This document shows positions 50,882 through 60,381 of a stretch of DNA of 64,000 nucleotides, in pieces; positions within the stretch are counted from its first letter, which is position 1, and each line of letters begins with the position of its first letter. Source of the stretch: CAHJWH01 sp965198905 (GTDB lineage: Bacteria > Pseudomonadota > Alphaproteobacteria > Caulobacterales > Caulobacteraceae); NCBI GenBank assembly GCA_965198905.1, contig OZ240678.1, forward strand, positions 3,100,001-3,164,000, in the 5' to 3' direction. The position numbers were made by a program, and so were the translations under genes. A model generated the notes under the pieces. It searched no databases and was not told the DNA's origin. It was given only the letters and a program-made list of their open reading frames with translations.

Positions 50882-51798
50882 ATGGTCGGCGATTTCTATA
50901 ACGATCACGGGCCCCAGAGCGGCACCCTCTACTGCCTGACCAACCGGTCGCGCGGCCGGTTGTCGAACCTGGCGATCACGGGCCGGGGAGGGGCCTTCGT
51001 CGGGTCCGCCTCACGCCCGAACGGCGCCACGCGCAAGGGCCTCGGCATCGTCGACACCGATGGTTTCGCGATCAAGGACGTGCGCACCCGCGGACCCCTG
51101 ACCGGCTTCGGCCTGGAGGTGAAGAACGCCACCAACGGCACGCTCGATCGGCTCCCGCTGATGTCGGGCGCCAAAGTGCCGGGGGCGGACGGGCTGCACT
51201 TCTTCGGAGCCTGCTCCAAGATCAGGGGCGCCGGCATCGAGGTGTCGAGCGGAGACGACGCCGTCTCCTTCACCTGCGAGAGTCAGGAGTCGTTCAATGC
51301 GACGATGCGGGGGATCAGCCTGTCGGGCCTTACGCTCAATAGCGCCGCCTTCTCCTGCCTCAAGCTGTTCACCAGCAGGACGACCGGCCGGGCTCGAGCG
51401 GCGGCATCCGGCTGGCCCATATCGAGGGCCGCATCACCCAGGGCCCGACCGGATGTCCGCTGATGATGCAGAACACCGGCGCGGCGCAGGGCTGCGTCAT
51501 CGAGGACGTCGCCATCGACGACGCCGACCTCGACTTCGGGGCGGCCGCCCAGGACGGACCGACAGCCTATCTCACCGACATCACCAATGTCCGGCTGACC
51601 AACATGGTGCTGCGGGGCGAGGCCTGGGAGACGATTCCAGGGTCTTCGGCGGGCGACATGGTCCAGTTGGAGCGATGCGGCGACTACATCATCGATCTGG
51701 TGGTGCGCTCGGCGACGGGCGTGCGCCTCGGCTCGATCCAGACCTCCAACGTCGGCGTGGACCTGGCCACGCGCTACATCGGCCTGACCGGCGCCTGA
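50882..51798 (+). pseudogene. GH28/pectate-lyase-like parallel beta-helix protein, truncated and frameshifted
   Basis: Two frames together encode a right-handed beta-helix protein. The first (from 50882) has LSNLAITGRGGAFVGSASRP, IVDTDGFAIKDVRTRG and GAGIEVSSGDDAVSFTCES (SGDD, GH28-like acid pair). The second (through 51798) has CVIEDVAIDDADLDFG and RLTNMVLRGEAWETIP. Adding one G to the GGG at 51390-51392 joins them as GRGSSGGIRLAHIEGR. The N-terminus and signal peptide are missing: an in-frame TAA lies just upstream of codons ADYGNNARIV. It probably once acted on a polysaccharide. Confidence 0.7.
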
Positions 51799-51820
51799 GC
51801 TAGGCGCAGGGCCGGCGGCG

Positions 51821-52522
51821 TCAAATCGAGCGGTCGCTCCAGACGCCGGCGATGATCAGACCGTTGACGATGCGCCACCGGCCGGAGCACGAGAAGCCGG
51901 GCGCTTGGGTCTGATGGGCTGTGCTGACCGTAAACGCGCCACCCTGCGGGGTCTGGTCCCGCGCGAAGCACACGGCCGCCGCCTCAAACTCGAGAAACTG
52001 CCCGGTCAACGGGTACTGGCACTTGTAGAAGGCTTCCTTGATGCTGAAGATCACCTTGGGCCAGGCGATGTCCTGCAAGCCCACATCACCGATCGAGGAC
52101 GGATAGTCTCCAGGGTGGCAGACCAGCGGCTCGACACCCGGCGCCAGCGGTTCGGCCGGCTCCGCATCCAGCCCCAGGCCGGCGGCGTCGCAGAGCCTGC
52201 CCGCTACCGCGGCGCAGAATGCGTCGGTGTGGGTGATGCTGCCGACAAATCCGTCCGGCCAGACGGGCGCGCGGCCCGGGCCGACGGGCAGGGCGACCGA
52301 CGGTACCCCAAGGGCGCCCAGGGCCTTGCGGGCGCTGGCGCGCCCGGCGGCGAATTCCGCCCGGCGGGCGGACTGCGCCGTCTTGATCGCATCCCACTCC
52401 GTGTCGAACAGCGGAGCCTCCTGCATCGCGTCGCTGGCGACGCAGGCGGACACCCGCATGGGAAACAGGCCGGCGATATCTGTCGCCCTGATCGTGGAAA
52501 CGAACGACTGCGCGGTCAGCAC
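51821..52522 (-). CDS. 4'-phosphopantetheinyl transferase (EntD/Sfp superfamily)
   Basis: The 233-residue enzyme activates carrier proteins by adding 4'-phosphopantetheine. GLFPMRVSACVASDAM begins the domain, followed by RRAEFAAGRASARKALGALG, VGPGRAPVWPDGFVGSITHT, the metal site GLGLDAEPAEPLAPGVEPLV, and FSIKEAFYKCQYPLTGQFLE (KEAxYK). The suggested start is GTG 52522, overlapping the TGA that ends the upstream frame by several bases; ATG 52459 is too far in. It is the natural partner for the carrier domain of the NRPS at 54191-57442. Confidence 0.87.
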   Translation of the reverse strand: MLTAQSFVSTIRATDIAGLFPMRVSACVASDAMQEAPLFDTEWDAIKTAQSARRAEFAAGRASARKALGALGVPSVALPVGPGRAPVWPDGFVGSITHTDAFCAAVAGRLCDAAGLGLDAEPAEPLAPGVEPLVCHPGDYPSSIGDVGLQDIAWPKVIFSIKEAFYKCQYPLTGQFLEFEAAAVCFARDQTPQGGAFTVSTAHQTQAPGFSCSGRWRIVNGLIIAGVWSDRSI

Positions 52523-53851
52523 AGCGTCGCCATCCAAGGACGTCGCGTCGGCGAGTCCTGCAACGCGGCGTCGATCTCCGGCAATGGGACGAACTCGGTG
52601 ATCATTTTCAGCCTCTCCGGCTCCATGATGGTGACGAAGCCGCCCTTCACGTCCGCCAGGCGTTCGCGCCGGAGTTGCTGGATGACGCTCGACTTCAGCC
52701 AGCAGGCGAATTGCGGCGGCCCGCCAGGTGAATCTTGTCGCGCGTTGAAGACCGGCCAGGCGCTTGGCGCGCGCAAGCTCGGGCTGTAGCACCAGCGACA
52801 TGATCTGGTCGACCCAATCCGCCGGCGTGAAAATGTCGGCATACAGGATCGCGTCGCGGCAGACTTCCGGAATAGCCCCCGCCGGGGCGGCGATAACAGG
52901 ACAGCCGTAAAGCATGGCCTCCACCGGCGGCAGGCCGAAGCCTTCTGTGCGGGACGGAAACAGCAGGCAGAGCGCCGCCTCATACAGGGCGCGAAGCGCT
53001 CGGTCGTCGACCGCTCCAGCGAAGATGGCGTCCGCCGGCGGGCGCAGGCCCGACGCTTCCAAACTCGCCCGCGCCGACCCCAGCACCACCAGTTGCACGG
53101 CCGGCAAATCCTGTCGAAACGCCTCGAACACCACCTGGACGTTCTTGTAGATGGCGGGGCTCCCGAACAGCAGCGCGTACGGACGGCCGCCCAAGCCCAG
53201 GCGGTCCAGGACGCCGACGTCAGGGCGAACGTCGAGGATGTGATCGGCCCCGTTATAGATCACCGCAGTCTTGTCGTGAGGCGAGACCTTGAACGCCGCC
53301 AAGCTGTCGCGCGCATATTCGGAAACCGTGAGCACCCGATGGCTGGTCGCCGCGATCAGCGGGGTGAGCACCTTGTAGCCGAGCCGGAAACGGCGTGGAA
53401 ACGACTCCGGGGAGATCAGGAACTGGGCGTCGTGGATCATCGACAGCTTACGGCGGTGCGCCAACGGCGCAAGATTGGCCAGGTTGATAAGCACTCCGCC
53501 CGCAGCCTGCCAGGGCAGCACCATTTGCTCCCACGCCTGGTGGTGTCCAAAGCGCTGCTCGACCTTGCGAATAGTATCGAGGCGTGGGGACCAGTTGGAT
53601 CGACGGGGCAAGAGGAGGCGAAGGTCCAGGCCCGCATGTTCGTCAATAGCCGCCAGCTTATCCAGCTCACGCACCAGCCTGTCCGCAGTGCGGTGGACGC
53701 CGTTCAGCACGCCGACGTAGAACTTGCCATTGATGTAGACCGTGCGCCTGGACTGGGTCGATGACCGACCGGCGCCCGCCGCCGGCGCCAGCGCGATCGC
53801 CGAACGGCGGACGGCGCCTAGGTCAGGCATTTCAACAAGTTCCGAAGACAT
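52516..53851 (-). CDS. Glycosyltransferase family 4, probable 3' frameshift
   Basis: From ATG 53851 the frame encodes a GT4 enzyme: VYINGKFYVGVLNGVHRTAD, SMIHDAQFLISPESFPRRFR, RVLTVSEYARDSLAAFKVSP, and the donor site LLFPSRTEGFGLPPVEAMLY with GCPVIAAPAGAIPEV. After TRFTWRAAAIRLLAEVE the frame remains open into the PPTase, but codon usage changes. Another frame ending at 52516 has about 88% G or C at third positions over 57 codons against about 43% in the GT frame (hand count). The GT gene therefore seems to end through a one-base shift at about 52660-52740. An uninterrupted 676-residue GT-PPTase fusion is the alternative. Confidence 0.7.
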
Positions 53852-54190
53852 AAATCACCCTTGCCCTGAAGCCGGCCTCGGATATCTCCGTACCTGACGT
53901 ATGTTCGCCTTCAACTGAGGGACGAGCGCTTCGAAAGCGTCAGATAGATGCTGGAATACGAGCCGCGTGATAACATTTGTCCAGGTCAATTGCGATTGAG
54001 CAGCGTTCCAAATCTAACAAATATTGTATTCGTGGGTCGGGGCGACGGAAATGAGGCTGGACGGAGAAGCGCGGCTTAAACCGGAAGCTTGGGGGCGTGG
54101 CGGCTACCCGGTTCGGGCGCCGTTACGAATACAAGCGCGATTGCGGTTGCATCAAAAACCGACGCTTTCACGGCGACCGGGCTCCGCTCC
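53852..54190. other. Divergent intergenic region upstream of the NRPS gene
   Basis: This 339-base stretch separates the GT4 and NRPS genes and should contain both promoters. It is AT-rich at about 53960-54030, with TTTGTCCAGGTCAATTGCG and AATCTAACAAATATTG. A plus-strand frame from 54089 is continuous with the NRPS start and may extend its N-terminus. No operator or clear -35/-10 pair was identified. Confidence 0.45.
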
Positions 54191-54282
54191 ATGCGCCTGC
54201 ATGAGGCGGTCGGTGTGCAGGCCGAACGTCGGTCCGGCGCGTGCGCTATAACCTTCGAAGGCGAAGACTTCAGCTACGGTTG

Positions 54283-55107
54283 GAGGCTGTGTGAAAACCC
54301 GCTAGTCTGCTAGACTGTAGTTGCTTCGTGGAGGGCTGCAAATGTCTGGGTTTGTCGAAGGTGTAAACCGGCGTCAGGCAGATTTCCTGCCATGAGGTCA
54401 CCAACCAGGGCCACGACCGCAGCCAGCTCGCCAACATGACCCGCCACGCCAAGGCGGCGACGGGCAGCGAAGAACTACGCGTGCTGGCGGACCGAGGCTA
54501 CTTTTCGGGTGAAGAGATCCTGGCCTGCGAACAGGCAGGCGCTACGCCCTACGTGCCCAAGCCGCTGACCTCAGGAGCCAAGGCGGAGGGGCGCTTCGGC
54601 AAGGCCGACTTCGTCTACCTTCCTGACCGGGACGTCTATCGCTGCCCGGCGGGCCAGACGCTGCCCTGGCACATGGCGACGGTTGAGCACGGGATGACGC
54701 TTCACCGTTACTGGGACCTGGCCAGTTGCCGGGCCTGCGCGATCAAGGGCCAATGCACCACGAGCCTGCACCGCCGCATCACCCGTTGGGAGCACGAGGC
54801 GATCATCGACGCCATGCAGCAGCGGCTCGACCGTGAACCCGACGCCATGCGTATCCGCCGCCAGACCGTGGAGCACGTGTTCGGAACGCTGAAAGCCTGG
54901 ATGGGCGCGACCCACTTCAAGACCAAACGACTGAAGAACGTCGCTGCTGAGATGAGCTTGCAGGTTCTGGCCTACAATCTGAAGCGTGTAATCGCCATCC
55001 TCGGCGTCCGCCCGCTGATCTCATCGATACAGGCCTGAGGAAGGGCTTCAACAGCCGCACTCTCCTCGCCCCTGCTCCACCCGGCCAACACGTTCTCACA
55101 CAGCCTC
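54283..55107 (+). mobile_element. IS1182-family element with internal deletion
   Basis: Terminal inverted repeats are GAGGCTGTGTGAAAAC at 54283-54298 and, at the right end (reverse complement of 55092-55107), GAGGCTGTGTGAGAAC. The 825-base length is about half that of full IS1182 elements. The reading frame begins MSGFVEGVNRRQADFLP, the usual transposase N-terminus, and then stops; the middle of the transposase is missing. No clear target duplication was found. It lies inside the adenylation domain of the NRPS gene. Confidence 0.85.
54341..55038 (+). pseudogene. IS1182-family transposase, internally deleted
   Basis: Codons from 54341 give the N-terminal 17 residues and end at TGA. The C-terminal part is open from about 54436 to 55038: LRVLADRGYFSGEEILACEQ, YRCPAGQTLPWHMATVEHG, CRACAIKGQCTTS (zinc-like cysteines) and RRQTVEHVFGTLKAWMGATH (DDE-family C-terminal region with catalytic E). 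The N-terminal catalytic aspartates are lost, so the protein cannot transpose the element. Movement would need a helper. Confidence 0.85.
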
Positions 55108-57600
55108 GGTGGTGAGCGGACCGCGCCGACCGGCTCGCCATCCAGCTGATCGCCACGGGCGTGCAGCCAGGCGATCTGGTGGGTCTTTACATGCATCGCT
55201 CGCCGCAGATGCTTGCGGCCATGCTCGCCATCCTGAAGTCCGGCGCCGCCTATCTGCCGCTGGACCCCGACTTCCCGCGGAGCCGGCTCGAGATGGTCCT
55301 GGTCGACGCCGCGCCGACGACCGTCATGACCGAGGCCGCGCTGGAAGGCTCCCTGTCTTTCGGGGAGACGCCGAGGTTCTGCTGTGAAGACGTCGCCAAG
55401 CTTCGTTTCGTCGGCCCGCATCTCCCCGTGATCGACGCCGACGACCTCGCCTACATCCTCTACACCTCCGGTTCGACCGGGCGTCCCAAGGGCGTGGAGA
55501 TCAGCCACGGGGCGGTGATGAGCCTGCTGGCTTCCTTTGTGGGCGAGCTGGGCTTCACGGAGCGGGACGCGATGCTGGCCGCCATCACCACCGCCTTCGA
55601 TATCTCGGTGATGGAGCTATTCCTGCCTCTGGTGGCGGGCGGCCGGATCGTGCTGGCGTCCTCCGCCGCCGGCAAGGATCCCCGGATGCTGGCGGCTCTG
55701 ATCGATGAGGGCGGCTGCACCTTCGTACAGGCCACGCCGTCCAGGTGGCGGTTTCTGGTCGAGGCGGGTTGGACGGGAGGCCCGTACCTGACCTTGATTT
55801 GCGGTGGCGAGGCCCTGACCCGGGAGTTGGCGGACCGTTTGATCGCGCGCGGTCAAAGCCTCTGGAACGTCTACGGACCGACGGAGACCACCGTCTGGTC
55901 CACCGCCGGGCGAGTGAACCCAGGCGTGGGGCCCGTGACGATCGGCGCGGCCATCGAAGAGACCACGCTCCACGTGCTGGACGAAGAGGGCGCCGAAGTT
56001 CCCGACGGTGACGTTGGGGAGCTTTACATCGGCGGGTCGGGGCGGCCCGCGGTTATCGCGGCCAGCCAGAACTCACGCGTCAGCGCTTCATCAGCCGCAA
56101 CGGCGAAAGGCTTTATCGCACTGGAGACCTGGTGCGTCGCAGCGCCGACGGTGCGCTCGAATGCTTGGGGCGCACCGACTGTCAGGTAAAGATTCGCGGT
56201 TTCCGCATTGAATTGGATGATGTCGAGGCGGCCTTGTCGCAATGCCAGGACCTGGCCTGGGTGGCGGTGAGTGCGTGGACGGACGCCGAAGGTGAGAAGA
56301 CCCTGGTGGCCTATGTCACGGTTCGAGACGGCGCCTCGCCCGATCCGGCCGTCCTTCGACGCGGGCTGTCCGCTCATCTTCCGGAATACATGATCCCCAG
56401 CCGCTTCGTGCTCATGGACGCCCTCCCCATGACGCCGAACGGTAAGATCGACCGCAACGCCCTGCCCGCGCCGAATGCGGCGCGCTGTCTGGGGAGCAGC
56501 GCCTCGGACGCCCCCACCGGCGAGACGCAGGTCCGGCTGGCTGAGATATGGTGCGGCGTGCTCGGTCTGGCTTCGGTGGCGGCCAGCGACAACTTCTTCG
56601 ATCTTGGCGGCTACTCGCTGCTGACCCTGACGCTGCTCAGGGGTATTCAGGCGGCGTTCGGACGAACCCTCTCGATGGCCGATCTTTTCGGCTGTGCGGA
56701 CCTGGCGGCGATGGCGGCCCGGGTGGAGGATAGGACGCAGCGCGTCTCCACGCGCCGCACCCTGGTCCAGCCGCTCGGCGATCGGCCGCCGCTGATCTGG
56801 TTCGACGTCGGTCCCCAGCTGCGAGGGCTCGCGTCCAAGCTCGCGCCCGACCAGCCCCTTATCGGCGTGAACCTGGAGCCGGAGGAAGAGCGTGAGCTTA
56901 TCACCATCGCCCGCCTGCATCCGTCCGCGGTCGCGAAGCGTCTGGTGGCGGCGCTCAGGACGGTCCAGCCGCATGGGCCCTATTATCTGGGCGGCTGGTG
57001 CCGCTGGGGCGTTATGGCCTACGCCGCCGCCGCCCAGCTGATGGACGAGGGGGAGGATGTGGCCCTGCTGACCCTGCTCGACGCCGCCAACATGCATTCC
57101 CCCTGCCAGACGCTGAAACGGGCCAAATTGCTGGCGCGTCGTAGCGTCGGTCTCCCGCTCACACCGAGGTCAGCCTGGGCGGACGTCAGCAACTTTGGGG
57201 AGAAGGTGCTGCGATCCGCCAATCGCTACCGGCCGCCGCACCATCATGGACAGGTGCTGCTTCTGCGCGCCGAGGACGCGGAGCGGGACTGGGACGGCGC
57301 CTCGGGCTGGCGCGACGTTGTCAAGGGCCGGCTGAAGGTGATCGACTTGCCCGGAGATCATGCCGGCATCCTGAAGGCGCCCCACGTCGAGCGCCTAGGT
57401 CAGGCGTTGGCCTCCGAACTGGCGAGGGTGCAGCAGGGTTGAAGCGCCGACGGCGAGCGCGCTCCGCCCCCGGAACGGAGAAAATGGAAGCCGATTACCT
57501 CAAGCGGCCTCGCTAGCGATAGTCTGTATTCGGGAAAAAGCTCATTTGTTGAAGTTAAAACCCGAGAAATAGACCATCTGTCTTACTATCGTACGACTAG

Positions 57601-58353
57601 GTGAGCAGTGTGTCGTCAGAGCATGATCTCGCCCGGCCCGTGATCGCGAAACTGGAGCACGGCGCGAACCTGACCGAGGCTGATCGCGCAAAGCTTCGCC
57701 AGATCGTTTCGACATCTCGCCAGGTGCCTGGGCGGGTGACGCTGATCCGGGAAGGCGAGGAACCCAGGGGTTCCCATCTGGTCCTTGAGGGTATCGCCTG
57801 TCGCTACAAGATGCTGCCGGATGGATCACGGCAAATCCTCGCCTATCTCCTGCCGGGCGATATCTGTAATTCCGATGTGCAAATCCTAGACGCGATGGAT
57901 CATTGCATCGCCACGATCAGCGAATGCTCCGTCGCCGACATCTCGTCCGACATGATCAACGATCTTACGCAAAACTATCCAAATATCTCGCGCGCATTGC
58001 ACTGGTCGGCGCTCGCGGACGAGAGCACGCTGCGCGAATGGCTGGTGAGCATGGGGCGAAGAAACGCCATCGACCAGTTGGCCCACCTGTTCTGCGAACT
58101 GCTCGTCCGGTTGCGGGCCATCGCCATGACGTCGGAGGATAGCTACGAACTTCCGCTGACCCAGGAGGAGCTGGGCGACGCGCTCGGCCTGTCGGTGGTC
58201 CACGTCAACCGCATTCTCCATACTTTGCGCGAGGAAGGATTGATCAGCTTCAAAGGCAAATTGTTGACGATTCTGGACTTGGAGAGACTGAAGCAAAGGG
58301 CTGGGTTCAATCCTGACTATCTGCACTTGTGTTCACCGCGCCAGTTGGCCTGA
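57601..58353 (+). CDS. Crp/Fnr family transcriptional regulator (copy 2)
   Basis: The 250-residue protein starts at GTG 57601 (or GTG 57610). It parallels copy 1: KLEHGANLTEADRAKLRQIV, LVLEGIACRYKMLPDGSRQI, LAYLLPGDICNSDVQILDAM, REWLVSMGRRNAIDQLAHLF, and the helix-turn-helix LPLTQEELGDALGLSVVHVN. It ends with RAGFNPDYLHLCSP, as does copy 1 (AGFDANYLHLTQRP). It is likely a paralogue arising within the accessory region and lies just after the NRPS gene, whose expression it might control. Confidence 0.9.
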   Translation: MSSVSSEHDLARPVIAKLEHGANLTEADRAKLRQIVSTSRQVPGRVTLIREGEEPRGSHLVLEGIACRYKMLPDGSRQILAYLLPGDICNSDVQILDAMDHCIATISECSVADISSDMINDLTQNYPNISRALHWSALADESTLREWLVSMGRRNAIDQLAHLFCELLVRLRAIAMTSEDSYELPLTQEELGDALGLSVVHVNRILHTLREEGLISFKGKLLTILDLERLKQRAGFNPDYLHLCSPRQLA

Positions 58354-58447
58354 ACCCCTCTCGACACGGCCCTTGGTTGAACGCCAATATTGGCCCCGTA
58401 TTCTACTCTCGGTCGATGACATTGCCCTCGCAGCGTTGATCCACGCA

Positions 58448-58572
58448 GATGCTCCTCCTCTGGGGAGCTGTCGGCGAAGCCGACCGAGGGGGCTCTGCAC
58501 GCCGGGTACGGCAGCGTCGCCCCCTCCGCCACCCTGCGGGCGGTCCCCCTCCTCCAAGGGGGGGAGGATCGA
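58448..58572. repeat. Interspersed palindromic repeat, copy 3
   Basis: The element reads CTCCTCTGGGGAGCTGTCGG, then CGAAGCCGACCGAGGGGGCT, CCCCTCCGCCACCCTGCGGG, and closes with CCTCCAAGGGGGGGAGGATC. It has the same orientation and arms as copy 1. It lies between two convergent genes, the Crp/Fnr copy 2 and the GT4 pseudogene. Confidence 0.8.
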
Positions 58573-58605
58573 ACGGTCAGCCCTTCAGGCCAGCATCAGC
58601 TCGCA

Positions 58606-59785
58606 TTAATGTCGGCTCGCTGAAGCGACATTGCGTGCGGCGTGGCTCACCAGTTTCGGCCGGACGTTGCGGGGGCCGGCGTCGAGGTCCCAGAGTTCGG
58701 CGACCGTCTCGAGGATTCTTTGCGCCTGAAGGCCGGGATCGAGAAAGCGGCGCACGCTGTGCAGGCTGGCCCGGGCGACCTGGAGGTCGGCGGACGCCGC
58801 CGCGGGGTGACGGGCGCGGAACAATTGGGAATAGATGCCCAGCAGCGACTGGTTCATCCTGGCGGCCGTGAACCGCTGCAGATAGATTCGATGTCCCGCT
58901 TCACCCATGGCCTTCAGCATCTGCAGGCTGTCGGTCATCAGGGCCGCTCTGAGAGCGTCCGGGGAGTCGGGGGGAACCAGCCGCCCGTTGACGCCCTCGG
59001 TGACGAGTTCCCGAAGCCCGCCGACGTTGGAGGCGATCACCGGCTTGCCGGCCCGAATGGCCTCGGCGGCCGCCAGTCCGAAGCCTTCCCACCCGGACGG
59101 CACGACCACGAGGTCGGCCGCCTGCATCTGAGCGGCGATGTCTGTGGGGGCGACCCAGCCCAGCATTTCGACATTGTCGGGGAAACTCGACCGAGAGCCC
59201 GCCGGCGACCGAGGCCCCGGCGATCCGCACGCAGACCTGATCGGCGAGCGGCGCCACCGCGGAGAGCAGCACGTCAACGCCCTTCTGCCGGTCCAGCCGG
59301 CCGACGAACAGGATCTTACGCCGGGCGTCGGTCCAGCGAGATGGGGTGCCGGGGGCCGCTTCCGGAATGCCGCTGGTGACCAGGCGCACCTTGCGGGGCT
59401 TGATGCCGACCCCATGAGCCTCCTCGGCCTCGAATCGCGAGATGGCGATGACGCAGTCGCAAGCCCTCGCCATCGCCCGCTCGGCCATGGCCATGGCGCT
59501 CATCTTCCAGGGCGCGGCCTCTACGTTGAAGGACCACCCATGCGGGCAATAGGCTAGGGCGGGGCGGCGAGCGCGCATTCCGTACATGGAGCGCACCACC
59601 AGGCCTGCAAAGGTGGAACGGGCGTGGATGACCTCGGGCTGGAAGGCGTCCACCTCCCGGGCGACCACCTGGGCCATCGCTCTCAGGCTCGCCACGGTGC
59701 GGCCGGGCCGATCGAAGGTCGTCACCACGCCTTCGGGCAGGGGGCCGATCTGCTCGCGATGCTGGTCCGGCGCGATCAGGCGCAC
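58606..59785 (-). pseudogene. Glycosyltransferase family 4, frameshifted and 5'-truncated
   Basis: Two frames make one GT4. The upstream part (from GTG 59785) reads VRLIAPDQHREQIGPLPEGV, ALAYCPHGWSFNVEAAPWKM, VIAISRFEAEEAHGVGI and RKILFVGRLDRQKGVDVLLS. The downstream part has NVEMLGWVAPTDIAAQMQAA, VVPSGWEGFGLAAAEAIRAG (donor site) and NVGGLRELVTEGVNGRLVPP. Deleting one base of the GGGG at 59179-59182 (CCCC in the gene) restores SVEFPDNVEMLG. The first 40 or so residues expected of a GT4 are missing: upstream codons give AAGRSN and then TAG. The loss coincides with a rearrangement next to a truncated methyltransferase. Confidence 0.8.
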
Positions 59786-60347
59786 GTTGGACCGACCGGC
59801 GGCGAACTACAGCCTGCTCTACCTGATCCAGCGCATCGCCCAGAGCTTCAAGCCCAGGCGTGTGCTGGACGTCGGCTGCGGCCAGACCACGCGATTGTGG
59901 GATCGGTTGCGCGACAAGGGCCTGGTCGGCGAGGTCGTCACCCTGGAGAACGACGCCGGCTGGGCGCAACAGATCGGCTCGCAGGTGGATCAAACAGTTC
60001 TGGTCTCGAAGCTGGAGCCCGCCGTGATCGCGGGGGGCGTGGTGGACACCTATGACTGGGGTGTGGCGCGGGCCTCGGGGCCGTTCGACGTCATCGGGGT
60101 GGACGGCCCGCTGGGAACCTCGCGCCGCTCGCGCGCCGGCGTGCTGTCCATGCTGGACGATCAACTGCCGCAGGACTTCATTCTGTTCATGGACGATTGC
60201 GAACGCCCGGGCGAGCAGGAGACCCTGGGCCTGATCCACGACCGCCTGAGCGCCATGGGCCGGGACTACGCCGCAGGCGCCATCCAGGCCGCCAAGACCC
60301 AGGTGATCTTCGCCGCCGGGGCCTATCGCGGGGCGGTCTACTTCTGA
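59781..60347 (+). pseudogene. SAM-dependent methyltransferase, 5'-truncated
   Basis: The plus-strand frame from about 59781 encodes YSLLYLIQRIAQSFKPRRVL, the SAM motif VLDVGCGQTTRLWDRL, VVTLENDAGWAQQIG, and FDVIGVDGPLGTSRRSRAG, ending RGAVYF at 60347. The domain opens directly into sequence that is part of the opposite-strand GT4, with no native start codon: continuing upstream gives antisense-like codons. The N-terminus was probably lost at the junction near 59795-59805. A product could start within the antisense stretch but would be chimeric. Confidence 0.65.
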
Positions 60348-60381
60348 ACGGCGTCTCGGCGCCTCTCAGCGGGCGCGGTCT

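Larger units (their letters stand above)
54191..57442 (+). pseudogene. Single-module nonribosomal peptide synthetase (A-PCP-TE), interrupted
   Basis: The gene starts MRLHEAVGVQAERR (54191), a typical adenylation-domain opening, and is cut after TFEGEDFSYG by an insertion sequence. It resumes with DRLAIQLIATGVQPGDLVGL. Adenylation motifs follow: YILYTSGSTGRPKGVEIS (A3), AFDISVMELFLPL (A4), VYGPTETTVWS (A5) and GELYIGGSG (A6). A frameshift at the G4 run 56039-56042 separates A6 from LYRTGDLVRRSADGALECLG. Then come FRIELDDVEAALS, NGKIDRNALPAP, carrier site DNFFDLGGYSLLTLTL, and a thioesterase with YYLGGWCRWGVMAYAAA (Cys in place of Ser) and LPGDHAGILKAPHV. No condensation domain is present. As it stands it cannot make a full protein. 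Confidence 0.88.

Noticed and set aside
52516..52700. MbtH-like protein or RiPP precursor in the hidden frame upstream of the PPTase
   Set aside because: It lacks the MbtH tryptophan/NxEEQ signature and no RiPP maturation genes are nearby; retained only as an unexplained coding-like segment.
54283..55107. Target-site duplication around the IS1182-family element
   Set aside because: Flanks (…CGGTTG left, GGTGGTG… right) share only partial similarity; no exact duplication can be claimed.
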